DNA of 64,000 nucleotides, taken from Miltoncostaea sp963703045. GTDB lineage: Bacteria > Actinomycetota > Thermoleophilia > Miltoncostaeales > Miltoncostaeaceae. The notes under the pieces were generated by a model that was not told the DNA's origin, searched no databases, and worked only from the letters and a program-made list of their open reading frames with translations. The stretch covers positions 1,922,001-1,986,000 of the forward strand of contig OY969782.1 of NCBI GenBank assembly GCA_963703045.1, written 5' to 3'. Both the position numbers and the translations under genes were made by a program. Shown here piece after piece: positions 36,328 to 44,244 of this stretch. Each line of letters starts with the position of its first letter. The first letter of the stretch is position 1.

Positions 36328-36552
36328 GGTCCAATTGGACCTGCACCGTTGGTCCGATTGGCCGACCGCGGCCGCGGCGCGGTCCTCGGTCCAATTGGAC
36401 GCGCGCCGTCCGTCCAATTGGCCGACCCTGACTGCGGCGCGGTCCTCGGTCCAATTGGACGCGCACCGTCCGTCCAATTGTCCGACCGTGACTGCGGCGC
36501 GGTCCTCGGTCCAATTGGACGCGCACCGTCCGTCCAATTGGCCACGACCCCC
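36328..36552. repeat. Array 1: four 60-bp units each with two CCAATTGG palindromes 23 bp apart
   Basis: Four tandem units of exactly 60 bp. In each, CCAATTGG begins at 36331, 36391, 36451 and 36511, and a second CCAATTGG-like site begins 23 bp later (36354 as CCGATTGG, 36414, 36474 as CCAATTGT, 36534). The flanks are GGTCCAATTGGAC and CGTCCAATTGGCC. The 24 bp between units (core GCGGCGCGGTCCTC) is nearly constant, so spacers are not unique and this is not CRISPR. The array fills the gap between pseudouridine kinase and the LOG gene. A frame on the minus strand reads through it with a 20-residue period, but this follows from the 60-bp unit. Confidence 0.9.
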
Positions 36553-36605
36553 GGCGGCGGGTCGACCGCGCCCCCCGCCCCGACGATCCGGGCGGGGAGA
36601 GGCCC

Positions 36606-37500
36606 CTACGGCCGGGCGCCGGGGCGGGTGACCACGCTCGCGGCCATCCGGCATGCGGCGGCCAGGGCCGCCTCGGGGTCCGCGCCGGCCCGGCGGACCG
36701 ACAGCCAGCCGGCGGCGAAGGCGTCGCCGGCGCCGGTCGTGTCGATGACCGGCCCGGACGGGACGGCCGCGGGCACGTGAACGCGCGCCCCGGACGCGTC
36801 GCGCCACAGCGCGCCGCCGTCGCCGAGCTTCAACACGACCTCGCGATGGCCGGCGAGCAGGGCGTCGGCGATCGACTCGGGGTCGCGGGTGCCGCAGAGC
36901 ACCTCGCCCTCGTCGAGCGTCACCAGCACGGCGTCGACGCCGCGCACGAGGGAGCGGAAGGTGGCGCCGCCGAGCGCGGCGAGGGGGGCCGCCGAGGCCG
37001 GATCGACCGATGTGGTCGCGCCCGCCGCGTGCGCGTGGGCGAGGGCCCCCGCGGCCACGTCGCGGGTCGCCGCACGCAGCAGCGCGTACCCCGACACGTG
37101 GAGGTGGGCGTCCCTGACCGAGCAGGTCGCGCGGCAGGGCGGCGACCGACAGGAGGGCGTTGGCCCCGGCGTCGGGCAGCATCGTGCGCTCGCCCGAGGC
37201 ATCGACGAGCACCACGCAGGCGCCGGTGGCGCCGTCGCGGGCGATCTCGAGCCGCGTCGTCACGCCGCCGGCCGCGAGCACCCGCGCGGCCTCGCGCCCG
37301 GCCGCGTCGTCGCCGACGCAGCCGACCATCACCGCCGGCACGCCGAGCGCGCCGAGCCACGCCGCCGTGTTGGCGGCCGAGCCCCCCGGCCGCATCTCGA
37401 TGACGGCGGGCGTGTCGCTCGCCGTGGCCAGGGGCGACCCGATCCGGGCGATCACGTCGGTCATGACATCGCCCAGCACGATCACCGGCCCCCCCGTCAC
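36606..37500 (-). CDS. psuK: PfkB-family kinase, probable pseudouridine kinase (frame correction near 37118)
   Basis: Ribokinase-fold kinase of about 297 aa. N-terminal MRPGGSAANTAAWLGALGV is the substrate-binding di-Gly motif; C-terminal DTTGAGDAFAAGWLS is the catalytic anion-hole motif. The two halves are in different frames that meet near 37118 with no missing sequence, so a single-base assembly error is likely. The adjacent pseudouridine-5'-phosphate glycosidase gene (4-bp overlap) identifies the probable substrate as pseudouridine; other sugars or nucleosides are possible. Confidence 0.85.
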
Positions 37501-38396
37501 CCCGCCAGCGCCCCCGCGATGCGCGCCGCCAGAGCGGCGTTGCGCAGCACGAGGGCGACGTTCGCCCGCAGGCTCTCGCCGCCGGTGTGGTCGTGGAAGC
37601 GCCCCAGGATGAAGGGCGTCGCCTCCTTGCCCCCGATCCCCGCGGCCGCGGCGGCGGTGAGGGCGTCGGCGAGCACACGGTCGTGCAGGTCGGGGTCCAT
37701 CTGCTCGCCGCGCGGGAGGGGGTTGGCGACCACGACCGCCTGGCGCAGACCGAGCCGGCTGCGCGCGACGTGGATGCGCGCGATCTCGTCGGGGGTCTCG
37801 ACGCGCCAGGGCACGGGGTGCCCGGAGTCGGCGAGGTAGAAGCCGGCGAGCCGGTCGGTGCCGTAGCCGAGCACCGGGACGGAGAGCGTCTCGAGGCGCT
37901 CGAGGGTGGCTCCGACGTCGAGGATCGACTTGACGCCGGCGCACACCACGACGATCGGCGTGTCGGCCAGGGCGGTCAGGTCGGCCGACTCGTCGAAGGT
38001 GTCGACGGCCCCCCGGTGCACCCCGCCGAGCCCCCCGGTCGCGAACACGGCGATGCCCGCGCGCGCGGCGAGGTGCGCCGTGCTCGCGACCGTGGTCGCG
38101 CCCGGCAGGCCCCGCACCAGGGCCGGGCCGAGGTCGCGCACGCCCAGCTTCGCCACGTCGGTGCGCCCGGCGATCTCGGCGAGCGCGGCGGCGTCGAGTC
38201 CCACGCGCGCCCGCCCCCCGAGCACGGCGACGGTCGCGGGGACGGCCCCGGCCGCCCGCACGGCGTCCTCGATCTCGCCGGCGACGCGCAGGTTGCCCGG
38301 CCGCGGCAGGCCGTGGGCGATGATCGTCGACTCGAGCGCGACCACCGGCCGCCCCTCCGCGAGCGCGGCGGCCACCTCCTCGCCGACGTCGATCAT
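37497..38396 (-). CDS. psuG: Pseudouridine-5'-phosphate glycosidase
   Basis: 299 aa. Splits the C-C glycosidic bond of pseudouridine-5'-phosphate to uracil and ribose-5-phosphate. Family residues: ALESTIIAHGLPRPGN, FATGGLGGVHRGA, VCAGVKSILDVGATLE (catalytic Lys), and NPLPRGEQMD. ATG 38396 overlaps the short aldehyde dehydrogenase stop by 1 bp. With PsuK it forms the known two-step pseudouridine salvage pathway. Confidence 0.95.
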   Translation of the reverse strand: MIDVGEEVAAALAEGRPVVALESTIIAHGLPRPGNLRVAGEIEDAVRAAGAVPATVAVLGGRARVGLDAAALAEIAGRTDVAKLGVRDLGPALVRGLPGATTVASTAHLAARAGIAVFATGGLGGVHRGAVDTFDESADLTALADTPIVVVCAGVKSILDVGATLERLETLSVPVLGYGTDRLAGFYLADSGHPVPWRVETPDEIARIHVARSRLGLRQAVVVANPLPRGEQMDPDLHDRVLADALTAAAAAGIGGKEATPFILGRFHDHTGGESLRANVALVLRNAALAARIAGALAG

Positions 38397-39238
38397 CAGA
38401 TCCGGGCGGGGTGCCACACGGTGCGGATCTCGCAGAAGGCCATCGCCGTGGCGATGTCCTCGGTGCCGCCGGTACGGGGGGTGCGCTTGAGGTTGGCGGC
38501 GGCCCGCTCCTCGAGACCGGCGACCGCGGCGGCGGGCGCCCCGCTCAGGTCGATCAGGTCGACGTCCTCGTGGTCGGCCAGCCAGGGCAGCAGCGCGTCG
38601 TGGTCGCCGGTCAGCAGGTTGACCACGCCGCCCGGGACGTCGGAGGTGGCGATCACCTCGCCGAGGGTGCTGGTCACGAGCGCCGCCGGGCCCCCCGCCA
38701 CGGCCACGGCCGCGTTGCCGGCCATGATCGCCGGCAGCACCAGCCCGAGCACCCCGCGCACCCCGCCGTCGTCGGGGCACGCGAGGGCGCAGACGCCCAG
38801 CGGCACCGGGTGGGAGAGGTTGAGGAAGGGGCCCGCCACCGGGTTGACCCCGCCCACGAGCTGGTCGAGCTTGTCGGCGAAGCCGGCCCAGTAGACCGCC
38901 CCGTCGACGGCCGCCTCGACGTCGGCCCGGGCGTCGGCCGCCCCCACGCCCACCGACTCGAGCTCGGCGGCGAGCTGGGCCGCCCGCCCCTCCAGCACCT
39001 CGGCGATGCGGTAGATGATCTGCGCGCGGTTGTAGGCGGTTCGGCCGGCCCATCCGGCCTGCGCGCCGCGCGCGGCGCGCACGGCGTCGCGGGCGTCCTT
39101 GCGCGACGCCCGGGCGACGTGGGCCAGCAGGCGGCCGTCCGGGCCGGTCACCGGGGTGGTGCGACCCGACTCCGAGCGCGGGAACGCCCCCCCGATGAAC
39201 AGCTTGTAGGTCTTGCGGACCTCGAGGCGCCCGCTCAC
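38396..39238 (-). CDS. Half-length aldehyde dehydrogenase-like protein lacking the catalytic domain
   Basis: 280 aa, versus about 480-500 for a complete enzyme. It covers the N-terminal cofactor-binding region (KLFIGGAFPRSESGR, RAQIIYRIAEVLE, GVVNLLTGDHDALLPWLADH), but the ELGGK glutamate and catalytic Cys regions are absent. The C-terminus (about 245-280) is a short family-specific tail. Reading frame, codon use and 4-bp overlap with the full-length ALDH all look intact, so this is not simple decay. It may be a non-catalytic partner of the full-length enzyme. Confidence 0.82.
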   Translation of the reverse strand: MSGRLEVRKTYKLFIGGAFPRSESGRTTPVTGPDGRLLAHVARASRKDARDAVRAARGAQAGWAGRTAYNRAQIIYRIAEVLEGRAAQLAAELESVGVGAADARADVEAAVDGAVYWAGFADKLDQLVGGVNPVAGPFLNLSHPVPLGVCALACPDDGGVRGVLGLVLPAIMAGNAAVAVAGGPAALVTSTLGEVIATSDVPGGVVNLLTGDHDALLPWLADHEDVDLIDLSGAPAAAVAGLEERAAANLKRTPRTGGTEDIATAMAFCEIRTVWHPARI

Positions 39239-40731
39239 CGGCCGACCGGCGTCAGCGACATGTACTCGGTCAGGCCCTGGCGACCGCCCTCGCGGCCGAA
39301 GCCCGACTCGCGGACCCCGCCGAAGGGGCTCGCCGGGTCGAACTGGTTGAAGCAGTTGGCCCAGACGACCCCGGCCCGCAGGCGCTCGGACACCCACAGG
39401 ATGCGCGACCCCTTCTCGGTCCACACGCCCGCCGACAGGCCGTAGCGGGTCGCGTTGGCCTTCGCCACGCCCTCCGCCTCGGTGCGGAAGGTCTGCACGG
39501 TGAGCACCGGCCCGAAGACCTCCTCGCGCACGATCGCGTCCGAGGCGCCCACTCCGCTGACGATCGTCGGCGGGAAGTACCAGCCGCGCTCGGGCAGCGG
39601 TCGCGACGGCTGGTCGACCCGGCATCCGGCCGCGGCCGCGTCGGCCACGTAGCCCTGGATGATGCGCAGCTGGGCGGCCGAGTTGATCGCGCCGACGTCC
39701 GTGTTCTTGTCGAGCGGGTCGCCCGTCCGCAGCAGCTCGATGCGCCGCCGCAGGCGCCCGAGGAGCTCGTCGGCCACGCCCTCCTGCACCAGCAGCCGCG
39801 ACCCGGCGCAGCACACGTGACCCTGGTTGAAGAAGATGCCGTCGACGATGCCCTCGACCGCCTGGTCGAGCGCGGCGTCGTCGAAGACCAGGTGGGCGCC
39901 CTTGCCGCCGAGCTCGAGCGTCAGGCGCGTGCCCGTGCCGGCCAGCGCGCGGCGGATCGCCTTGCCCACCTCGGTCGAGCCCGTGAACGCGACCTTGTCG
40001 ATGCCGGGGTGGGCCGCCAGCGCCGCGCCCGTCGCGCCGGCGCCGGTGACCACGTTGACGACGCCCGGCGGGATCTCGGCCTCCTCGATCAACTCGGCCA
40101 GCAGCAGGGCCGTGAGGGGCGTCGTCTCGGCCGGCTTCAGCACCACGGTGTTGCCGCACGCGAGCGCCGGCGCGATCTTCCAGGCGGCCATGAGCAGCGG
40201 GAAGTTCCACGGGATGATCTGGCCGATCACCCCGAGGGGCCGTGCCGACATGCCCGGCACCGCGTACTCGAGCTTGTCGGCCCATCCGGCGTGGTGGAAG
40301 AGGTGGGCGGCCGCCAGCGGGACGTCCACGTCCCGCGACTCCCGGATCGGCTTGCCGCCGTCGATCGACTCGAGCACCGCCAGCTCGCGGGCCCGGTCCT
40401 GCACGAGGCGCGCGAGCCGGAAGAGGTACTTCGCCCGCCGCCGCCCCGACAGGTCGCGCCAGCCGCCCTCGTAGGCGCGCCGGGCCGCGGCGACCGCGTC
40501 GTTGACGTCGGCCGCGGTGGCGTCGCCGACCTCGGCGAGCGTGTCCCCGCTGGCCGGCTCGGTCGTGGCGAACGTCCCCCCCTCGCGCGGCGCGCGCTCC
40601 CGCCCGTCGATCACCAGCCCGTAGCGGGGGCGGATCGACACGATGTCGCGCCCCTCGAGTGAGGGCACGTAGTCGGCGAAGGCGCGGGCGAGGTCGTCGG
40701 TCGCCGCGCCCTCGTGCGGGGTCGTCGTCAT
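39235..40731 (-). CDS. Aldehyde dehydrogenase, full length
   Basis: 498 aa NAD(P)-dependent dehydrogenase. Catalytic elements: PWNFPLLMAAWKIAPAL, KPAETTP, FTGSTEVGK, LELGGKGAHLVF (general base Glu), and FNQGHVCCAGSRLLV (catalytic Cys). Deoxyribose-phosphate aldolase upstream (1-bp overlap) releases acetaldehyde, the most likely substrate. The C-terminal ASPFGGVRESGFGREGG is complete. Confidence 0.93.
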   Translation of the reverse strand: MTTTPHEGAATDDLARAFADYVPSLEGRDIVSIRPRYGLVIDGRERAPREGGTFATTEPASGDTLAEVGDATAADVNDAVAAARRAYEGGWRDLSGRRRAKYLFRLARLVQDRARELAVLESIDGGKPIRESRDVDVPLAAAHLFHHAGWADKLEYAVPGMSARPLGVIGQIIPWNFPLLMAAWKIAPALACGNTVVLKPAETTPLTALLLAELIEEAEIPPGVVNVVTGAGATGAALAAHPGIDKVAFTGSTEVGKAIRRALAGTGTRLTLELGGKGAHLVFDDAALDQAVEGIVDGIFFNQGHVCCAGSRLLVQEGVADELLGRLRRRIELLRTGDPLDKNTDVGAINSAAQLRIIQGYVADAAAAGCRVDQPSRPLPERGWYFPPTIVSGVGASDAIVREEVFGPVLTVQTFRTEAEGVAKANATRYGLSAGVWTEKGSRILWVSERLRAGVVWANCFNQFDPASPFGGVRESGFGREGGRQGLTEYMSLTPVGR

Positions 40732-41675
40732 CAGTCCACCGGGAGGTCGTCGGTCCGCGCGTAGCGGCCCGAGCGCGCGAAGCGCAGCTGCAGGACGATG
40801 TCGTTGAGCAGGGTCGAGGCGCCGAATCGGAGCCGGTCGGGCGTCAGCCACGCGACCCCGAGCGTCTCGGCGACGAGGGCCAGGTAGCCCAGCGCCTGCT
40901 TGGACGTCCGGATGCCGCCCGCCAGCTTCAGGCCCACCTCGCGCCCGGTCGCGTCGGCGAACTCGCGGATGGCCTCGGCCATGCAGAGGGCGACGGGCGG
41001 GGTGGCCGAGACGGGCAGCTTGCCGGTGGAGGTCTTGATGACGTCGCTGCCCGCGGCCATCGCGATCATCGACGCCTGGCGCACCATCTCGTACGAGCCG
41101 AGCTCGCCGGTCTCGAGGATCGTCTTGAGGTGGGCGTCGCCGCAGGCCTCCTTGGCCGCCGCGACCTCGTCGTGCACCACGTCGAGGCGGCCCGCGAGCA
41201 GCGCGCCTCGGTTGAGGACGATGTCGATCTCGTCGGCCCCGTCGGCCACCGCCGCGCGGATCTCCGCCAGTCGCTCCCCGAGCGGGCTCTGGCCCGAGGG
41301 GAACGCGCCCGCGACCGACGCCACCCGCACCCCGGAGCCGGCCAGGGCGGCGCGCGCCTCGGACACGAGGGAGGGGTACACGCAGACGGCCGCCACGGGC
41401 GGCACCGTGGCGTCATCCGGATCGGGGCGCCGCGCGCGGGCGCAGAGGGCGCGCACCTTGCCCGTGGTGTCGGCGCCCTCCAGCGTCGTCAGGTCGATGC
41501 AGCGCACCGCCAGCTCGAGGCCGGCCCGCTTGCTCTCGCGCTTGATCGAGCGCGAGACGAGGCGGGCCGCCCGGGTCTCGAGGGCGTGCCCGTCGACCGC
41601 GCCCACGCGCAGCGCGGGGACCGGGCCGGCGCCGTCGATGACGGCGCCACGGGCGTCGCGGCGGAGGGTCGTCAC
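40731..41675 (-). CDS. deoC: Deoxyribose-phosphate aldolase
   Basis: 314 aa, the longer class like the human enzyme. Cleaves 2-deoxyribose-5-phosphate to glyceraldehyde-3-phosphate and acetaldehyde. Barrel motifs: DLTTLEGADT, AVCVYPSLV, DEIDIVLNRGALL, LKTILETGEL, and the Schiff-base Lys in DVIKTSTGKLP; VGLKLAGGIRT closes the phosphate site. GTG 41675 has no overlap upstream (31-bp gap to the mutase). Confidence 0.95.
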   Translation of the reverse strand: MTTLRRDARGAVIDGAGPVPALRVGAVDGHALETRAARLVSRSIKRESKRAGLELAVRCIDLTTLEGADTTGKVRALCARARRPDPDDATVPPVAAVCVYPSLVSEARAALAGSGVRVASVAGAFPSGQSPLGERLAEIRAAVADGADEIDIVLNRGALLAGRLDVVHDEVAAAKEACGDAHLKTILETGELGSYEMVRQASMIAMAAGSDVIKTSTGKLPVSATPPVALCMAEAIREFADATGREVGLKLAGGIRTSKQALGYLALVAETLGVAWLTPDRLRFGASTLLNDIVLQLRFARSGRYARTDDLPVD

Positions 41676-41706
41676 CGGGCGATCTTGGCACGCCCGCCGC
41701 CGCCCG

Positions 41707-43371
41707 TCAGGCGAGCAGCAGGCGCGAGAGCCCGTCACGCACGTCGGCGAGCACGGCGCGGGCCCGCGAGCGGGCCGCCGCCACGTCGCCGTCGGGCGCC
41801 GGCGCGACGGCCTCGCAGTAGCACTTGAGCTTGGGCTCGGTACCCGAGGGGCGCACCAGCACCCGCACCCCACCCTCCAGGTCGATGCGCAGCACGTCGG
41901 CCGCGAGGCGCGCCGCGCCGAGCGCGCGCAGGCCCCCCACCGTCGCCGGCGGATCGTCGCTCAGCCGCCCCACCAGCGCGGCCCGCCGCGCGGCCCCGTC
42001 CGGCGCGGAGTCGCGCAGCGAGAAGTTGTCGGTGACGTGGGCGCCGTGGCGCCGGTGCAGATCGTCGAGCGCGTCGAGCAGAGTGCGTCCACGGGCCGCC
42101 TCGGCCGAGGCCATGGACGCGACCGCGAGCGCGGCCGAGAGCCCGTCCTTGTCGCGCACGTCGGGTCCGATGGCGTAGCCGATGGCCTCCTCGTACGCGA
42201 GCACCTGCACCAGCTCGGGGTGCTCCATCGCCGGGCGCGACAGCCACTTGAAGCCGGTCAGGGTCTCGCGGTGCGCCGCGCCGTGGGCCGCCGCGATCCG
42301 CGCGAGCAGCGACGACGAGACCACGCTCGACACCACCAGGCGACCCGCTCCGGCGGTGACCTCGCCCAGCAGCCAGTCGCCGAGCAGCGCCCCGACCTCG
42401 TCGCCGGTCAGTCGGCGCGCGGCCCCGTCGCCGGCGCGCACGAGCACGGCCACCCGGTCGGCGTCGGGATCGAGCGCCAGCCCGAGGGGGGCGTCGCATC
42501 GCTCCATGCGCGCGGCCAGCAGGTCGGTGGCGCCGGGCTCCTCGGGGTTGGGGAAGGCGACGGTCGGGAAGTCGGGATCGGGCCGCTCCTGGGCCGGCAC
42601 CGGGAACACCTCGTCGTGCCCGGCCGACCCGAGCAGGCGCGTCAGCAGCGCGCCGCCGACGCCGTGCATGGCGCTGGTCGCGATGCGGATCGGCGCCGCG
42701 GGGGGCGGCACCCGCGCGAGGGTGGCGGCGAGGTAGTCGGCGATGACCCGGTCGTCGATCGCCGCGACGGCGGCGCCGTGGGCGCCCGGCAGCGAGATGA
42801 CCCCGTCGTGGGCGACGGCGTCGATCGCCGCGGCCACCCGCCCGTCGACCGGGGGCACGATCTGGGCCCCGTCTCCCATGTACAGCTTCAGGCCGTTGTC
42901 GGCCGCCGGGTTGTGGCTGGCGGTCACGACGATGCCGGCCGCCGCACCCGACCGGCCGATCGCGAAGACCCCGACCGGGGTCGGCAGGGGATGCGCGCCC
43001 AGCGCCACCGGCAGGCCGTTGGCCGCGAGCACGTCGGCGCAGTCGCGCGCGAACTCGGCCGAGAGCCGGCGCGCGTCGTGGGCCACGACCACCCCGCGCC
43101 GGCGGGCGTCGGGGACCTCCTCCAGCAGATACCGGGCGATGCCGGCGGCCGACTGGCGCACGACCACGCGATTCATCCGCGCCGGCCCGGCCCCCATGGC
43201 GCCGCGCAGCCCCGCGGTGCCGAACGCCAGGCGCCCGGCGAACCGCTCGGCGAGCCCGGGCTCGTCGCCGGCCGCCAGCAGCGCCTCGAGCTCGGCCCGC
43301 GTCGCCGGGTCGGGGTCGTCGGCGATCCATTCCTCGACCCGCCCGCGCAGCTCCGGGGCGATCGGGGGCAT
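41707..43371 (-). CDS. Phosphohexomutase-family enzyme, probable phosphopentomutase
   Basis: 554 aa, alpha-D-phosphohexomutase superfamily. Motifs: FGTAGLRGAMG, TASHNPAADNGLKLY (catalytic Ser), LDPDADRVAVLV (Mg loop), YEEAIGYAIG and RPSGTEPKLKCY (phosphate site). The family includes phosphoglucomutases and phosphopentomutases. Sitting between purine nucleoside phosphorylase (1-bp overlap) and deoxyribose-phosphate aldolase, its expected role is to turn (deoxy)ribose-1-phosphate into the 5-phosphate; no DeoB is present. Context-based inference. Confidence 0.88.
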   Translation of the reverse strand: MPPIAPELRGRVEEWIADDPDPATRAELEALLAAGDEPGLAERFAGRLAFGTAGLRGAMGAGPARMNRVVVRQSAAGIARYLLEEVPDARRRGVVVAHDARRLSAEFARDCADVLAANGLPVALGAHPLPTPVGVFAIGRSGAAAGIVVTASHNPAADNGLKLYMGDGAQIVPPVDGRVAAAIDAVAHDGVISLPGAHGAAVAAIDDRVIADYLAATLARVPPPAAPIRIATSAMHGVGGALLTRLLGSAGHDEVFPVPAQERPDPDFPTVAFPNPEEPGATDLLAARMERCDAPLGLALDPDADRVAVLVRAGDGAARRLTGDEVGALLGDWLLGEVTAGAGRLVVSSVVSSSLLARIAAAHGAAHRETLTGFKWLSRPAMEHPELVQVLAYEEAIGYAIGPDVRDKDGLSAALAVASMASAEAARGRTLLDALDDLHRRHGAHVTDNFSLRDSAPDGAARRAALVGRLSDDPPATVGGLRALGAARLAADVLRIDLEGGVRVLVRPSGTEPKLKCYCEAVAPAPDGDVAAARSRARAVLADVRDGLSRLLLA

Positions 43372-44189
43372 CAGCCGGCGGCGACCACCGCGCGCAGCAG
43401 CTCCGCCAGGCGCGGCACCGACGCGCGGCCGGTGGCGAGCACCTCCTCGTGATCGAGGGCGGCGGGCGCCATGCCGGCGGCGAAGTTGGTGACGAGCGAG
43501 ACCCCCGCGACCTCGGCGCCCAGGTGGCGGGCGGCGATCGCCTCGAGCACCGTGGACATGCCGACGAGGTCGGCGCCCATGCCGCGCAGCATGCGGATCT
43601 CCGCCGGCGTCTCGTAACTGCCGCCCAGCATGCCCGCGTAGACGCCCTCGGCGAGGTCCGGCACCGCGCGCCGCGCGGCGGCGCGCAGGCGCGGGCTGTA
43701 CAGGTCGGTCAGATCCGAGAAGCGCCCGGGGAGCCCCGCGGGGGGCGCGACCCCGGTCATGGGGTTGGCGCCCGTCAGGTTGAGGTGGTCGGCGATGAGC
43801 ACCGGGGTCCCGGGGCCGAGGTCGTCCACGAGCGAGCCCGCCGCGTTGGTGAGCACCACGGTGGAGCACCCCGAGAGCACGGCGGCGCGCACGCCGTGCA
43901 CCACGGTGCTCACCCCGTGTTCCTCGTAGAGGTGGGCGCGGCCCGCCATCACGAGCAGGGGCACGCCGGCCGCGTCGACCGAGTGGGCCATGCCCGAGTG
44001 GCCCTCGACCGCGGGGGCGGGGAAACCGGGGAGGTCGGGCATGGAGACCGCGGCGCGCACGTCGCCGAGCATGGGGACGACGTCGGCCCACCCCGATCCC
44101 AGGACGAGCGCCACCCGGTGCGCGCCGAGGCGCGCGCCGATGGCCTCGGCGGCGGCCCGGGCCGCGGTGTAGGGGTCTGCGGCGGTCAC
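43371..44189 (-). CDS. Purine nucleoside phosphorylase (trimeric type)
   Basis: 272 aa. Phosphorolyses inosine and guanosine (and deoxy forms). Motifs: LVLGSGWADV (phosphate loop), GRAHLYEEHG, LTNAAGSLVDDL, and GGSYETPAEIRMLRGMGADLVGMSTVLEAI (substrate Glu, Met and Asn-region). GTG 44189 is divergent from the NDH-2 gene with 55 bp between. First gene of a seven-gene operon ending at the pseudouridine kinase. Confidence 0.94.
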   Translation of the reverse strand: MTAADPYTAARAAAEAIGARLGAHRVALVLGSGWADVVPMLGDVRAAVSMPDLPGFPAPAVEGHSGMAHSVDAAGVPLLVMAGRAHLYEEHGVSTVVHGVRAAVLSGCSTVVLTNAAGSLVDDLGPGTPVLIADHLNLTGANPMTGVAPPAGLPGRFSDLTDLYSPRLRAAARRAVPDLAEGVYAGMLGGSYETPAEIRMLRGMGADLVGMSTVLEAIAARHLGAEVAGVSLVTNFAAGMAPAALDHEEVLATGRASVPRLAELLRAVVAAG

Positions 44190-44244
44190 GACCGCAAACT
44201 ACGGCACCACGCGGGCGGGGTGGGGCGGCTGATATACCGGGCCC

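Noticed and set aside
36138..36545. A 135-aa minus-strand frame with a 20-residue periodic peptide (NWTDGARPIGPRTAP)
   Set aside because: The period follows from the 60-bp DNA unit, the frame overlaps the LOG gene start, and the sister array has an 80-bp period that breaks any frame.
36328..36552. CRISPR array
   Set aside because: The stretches between the repeated cores are nearly identical, not unique, the core is variable, and no cas gene is present.
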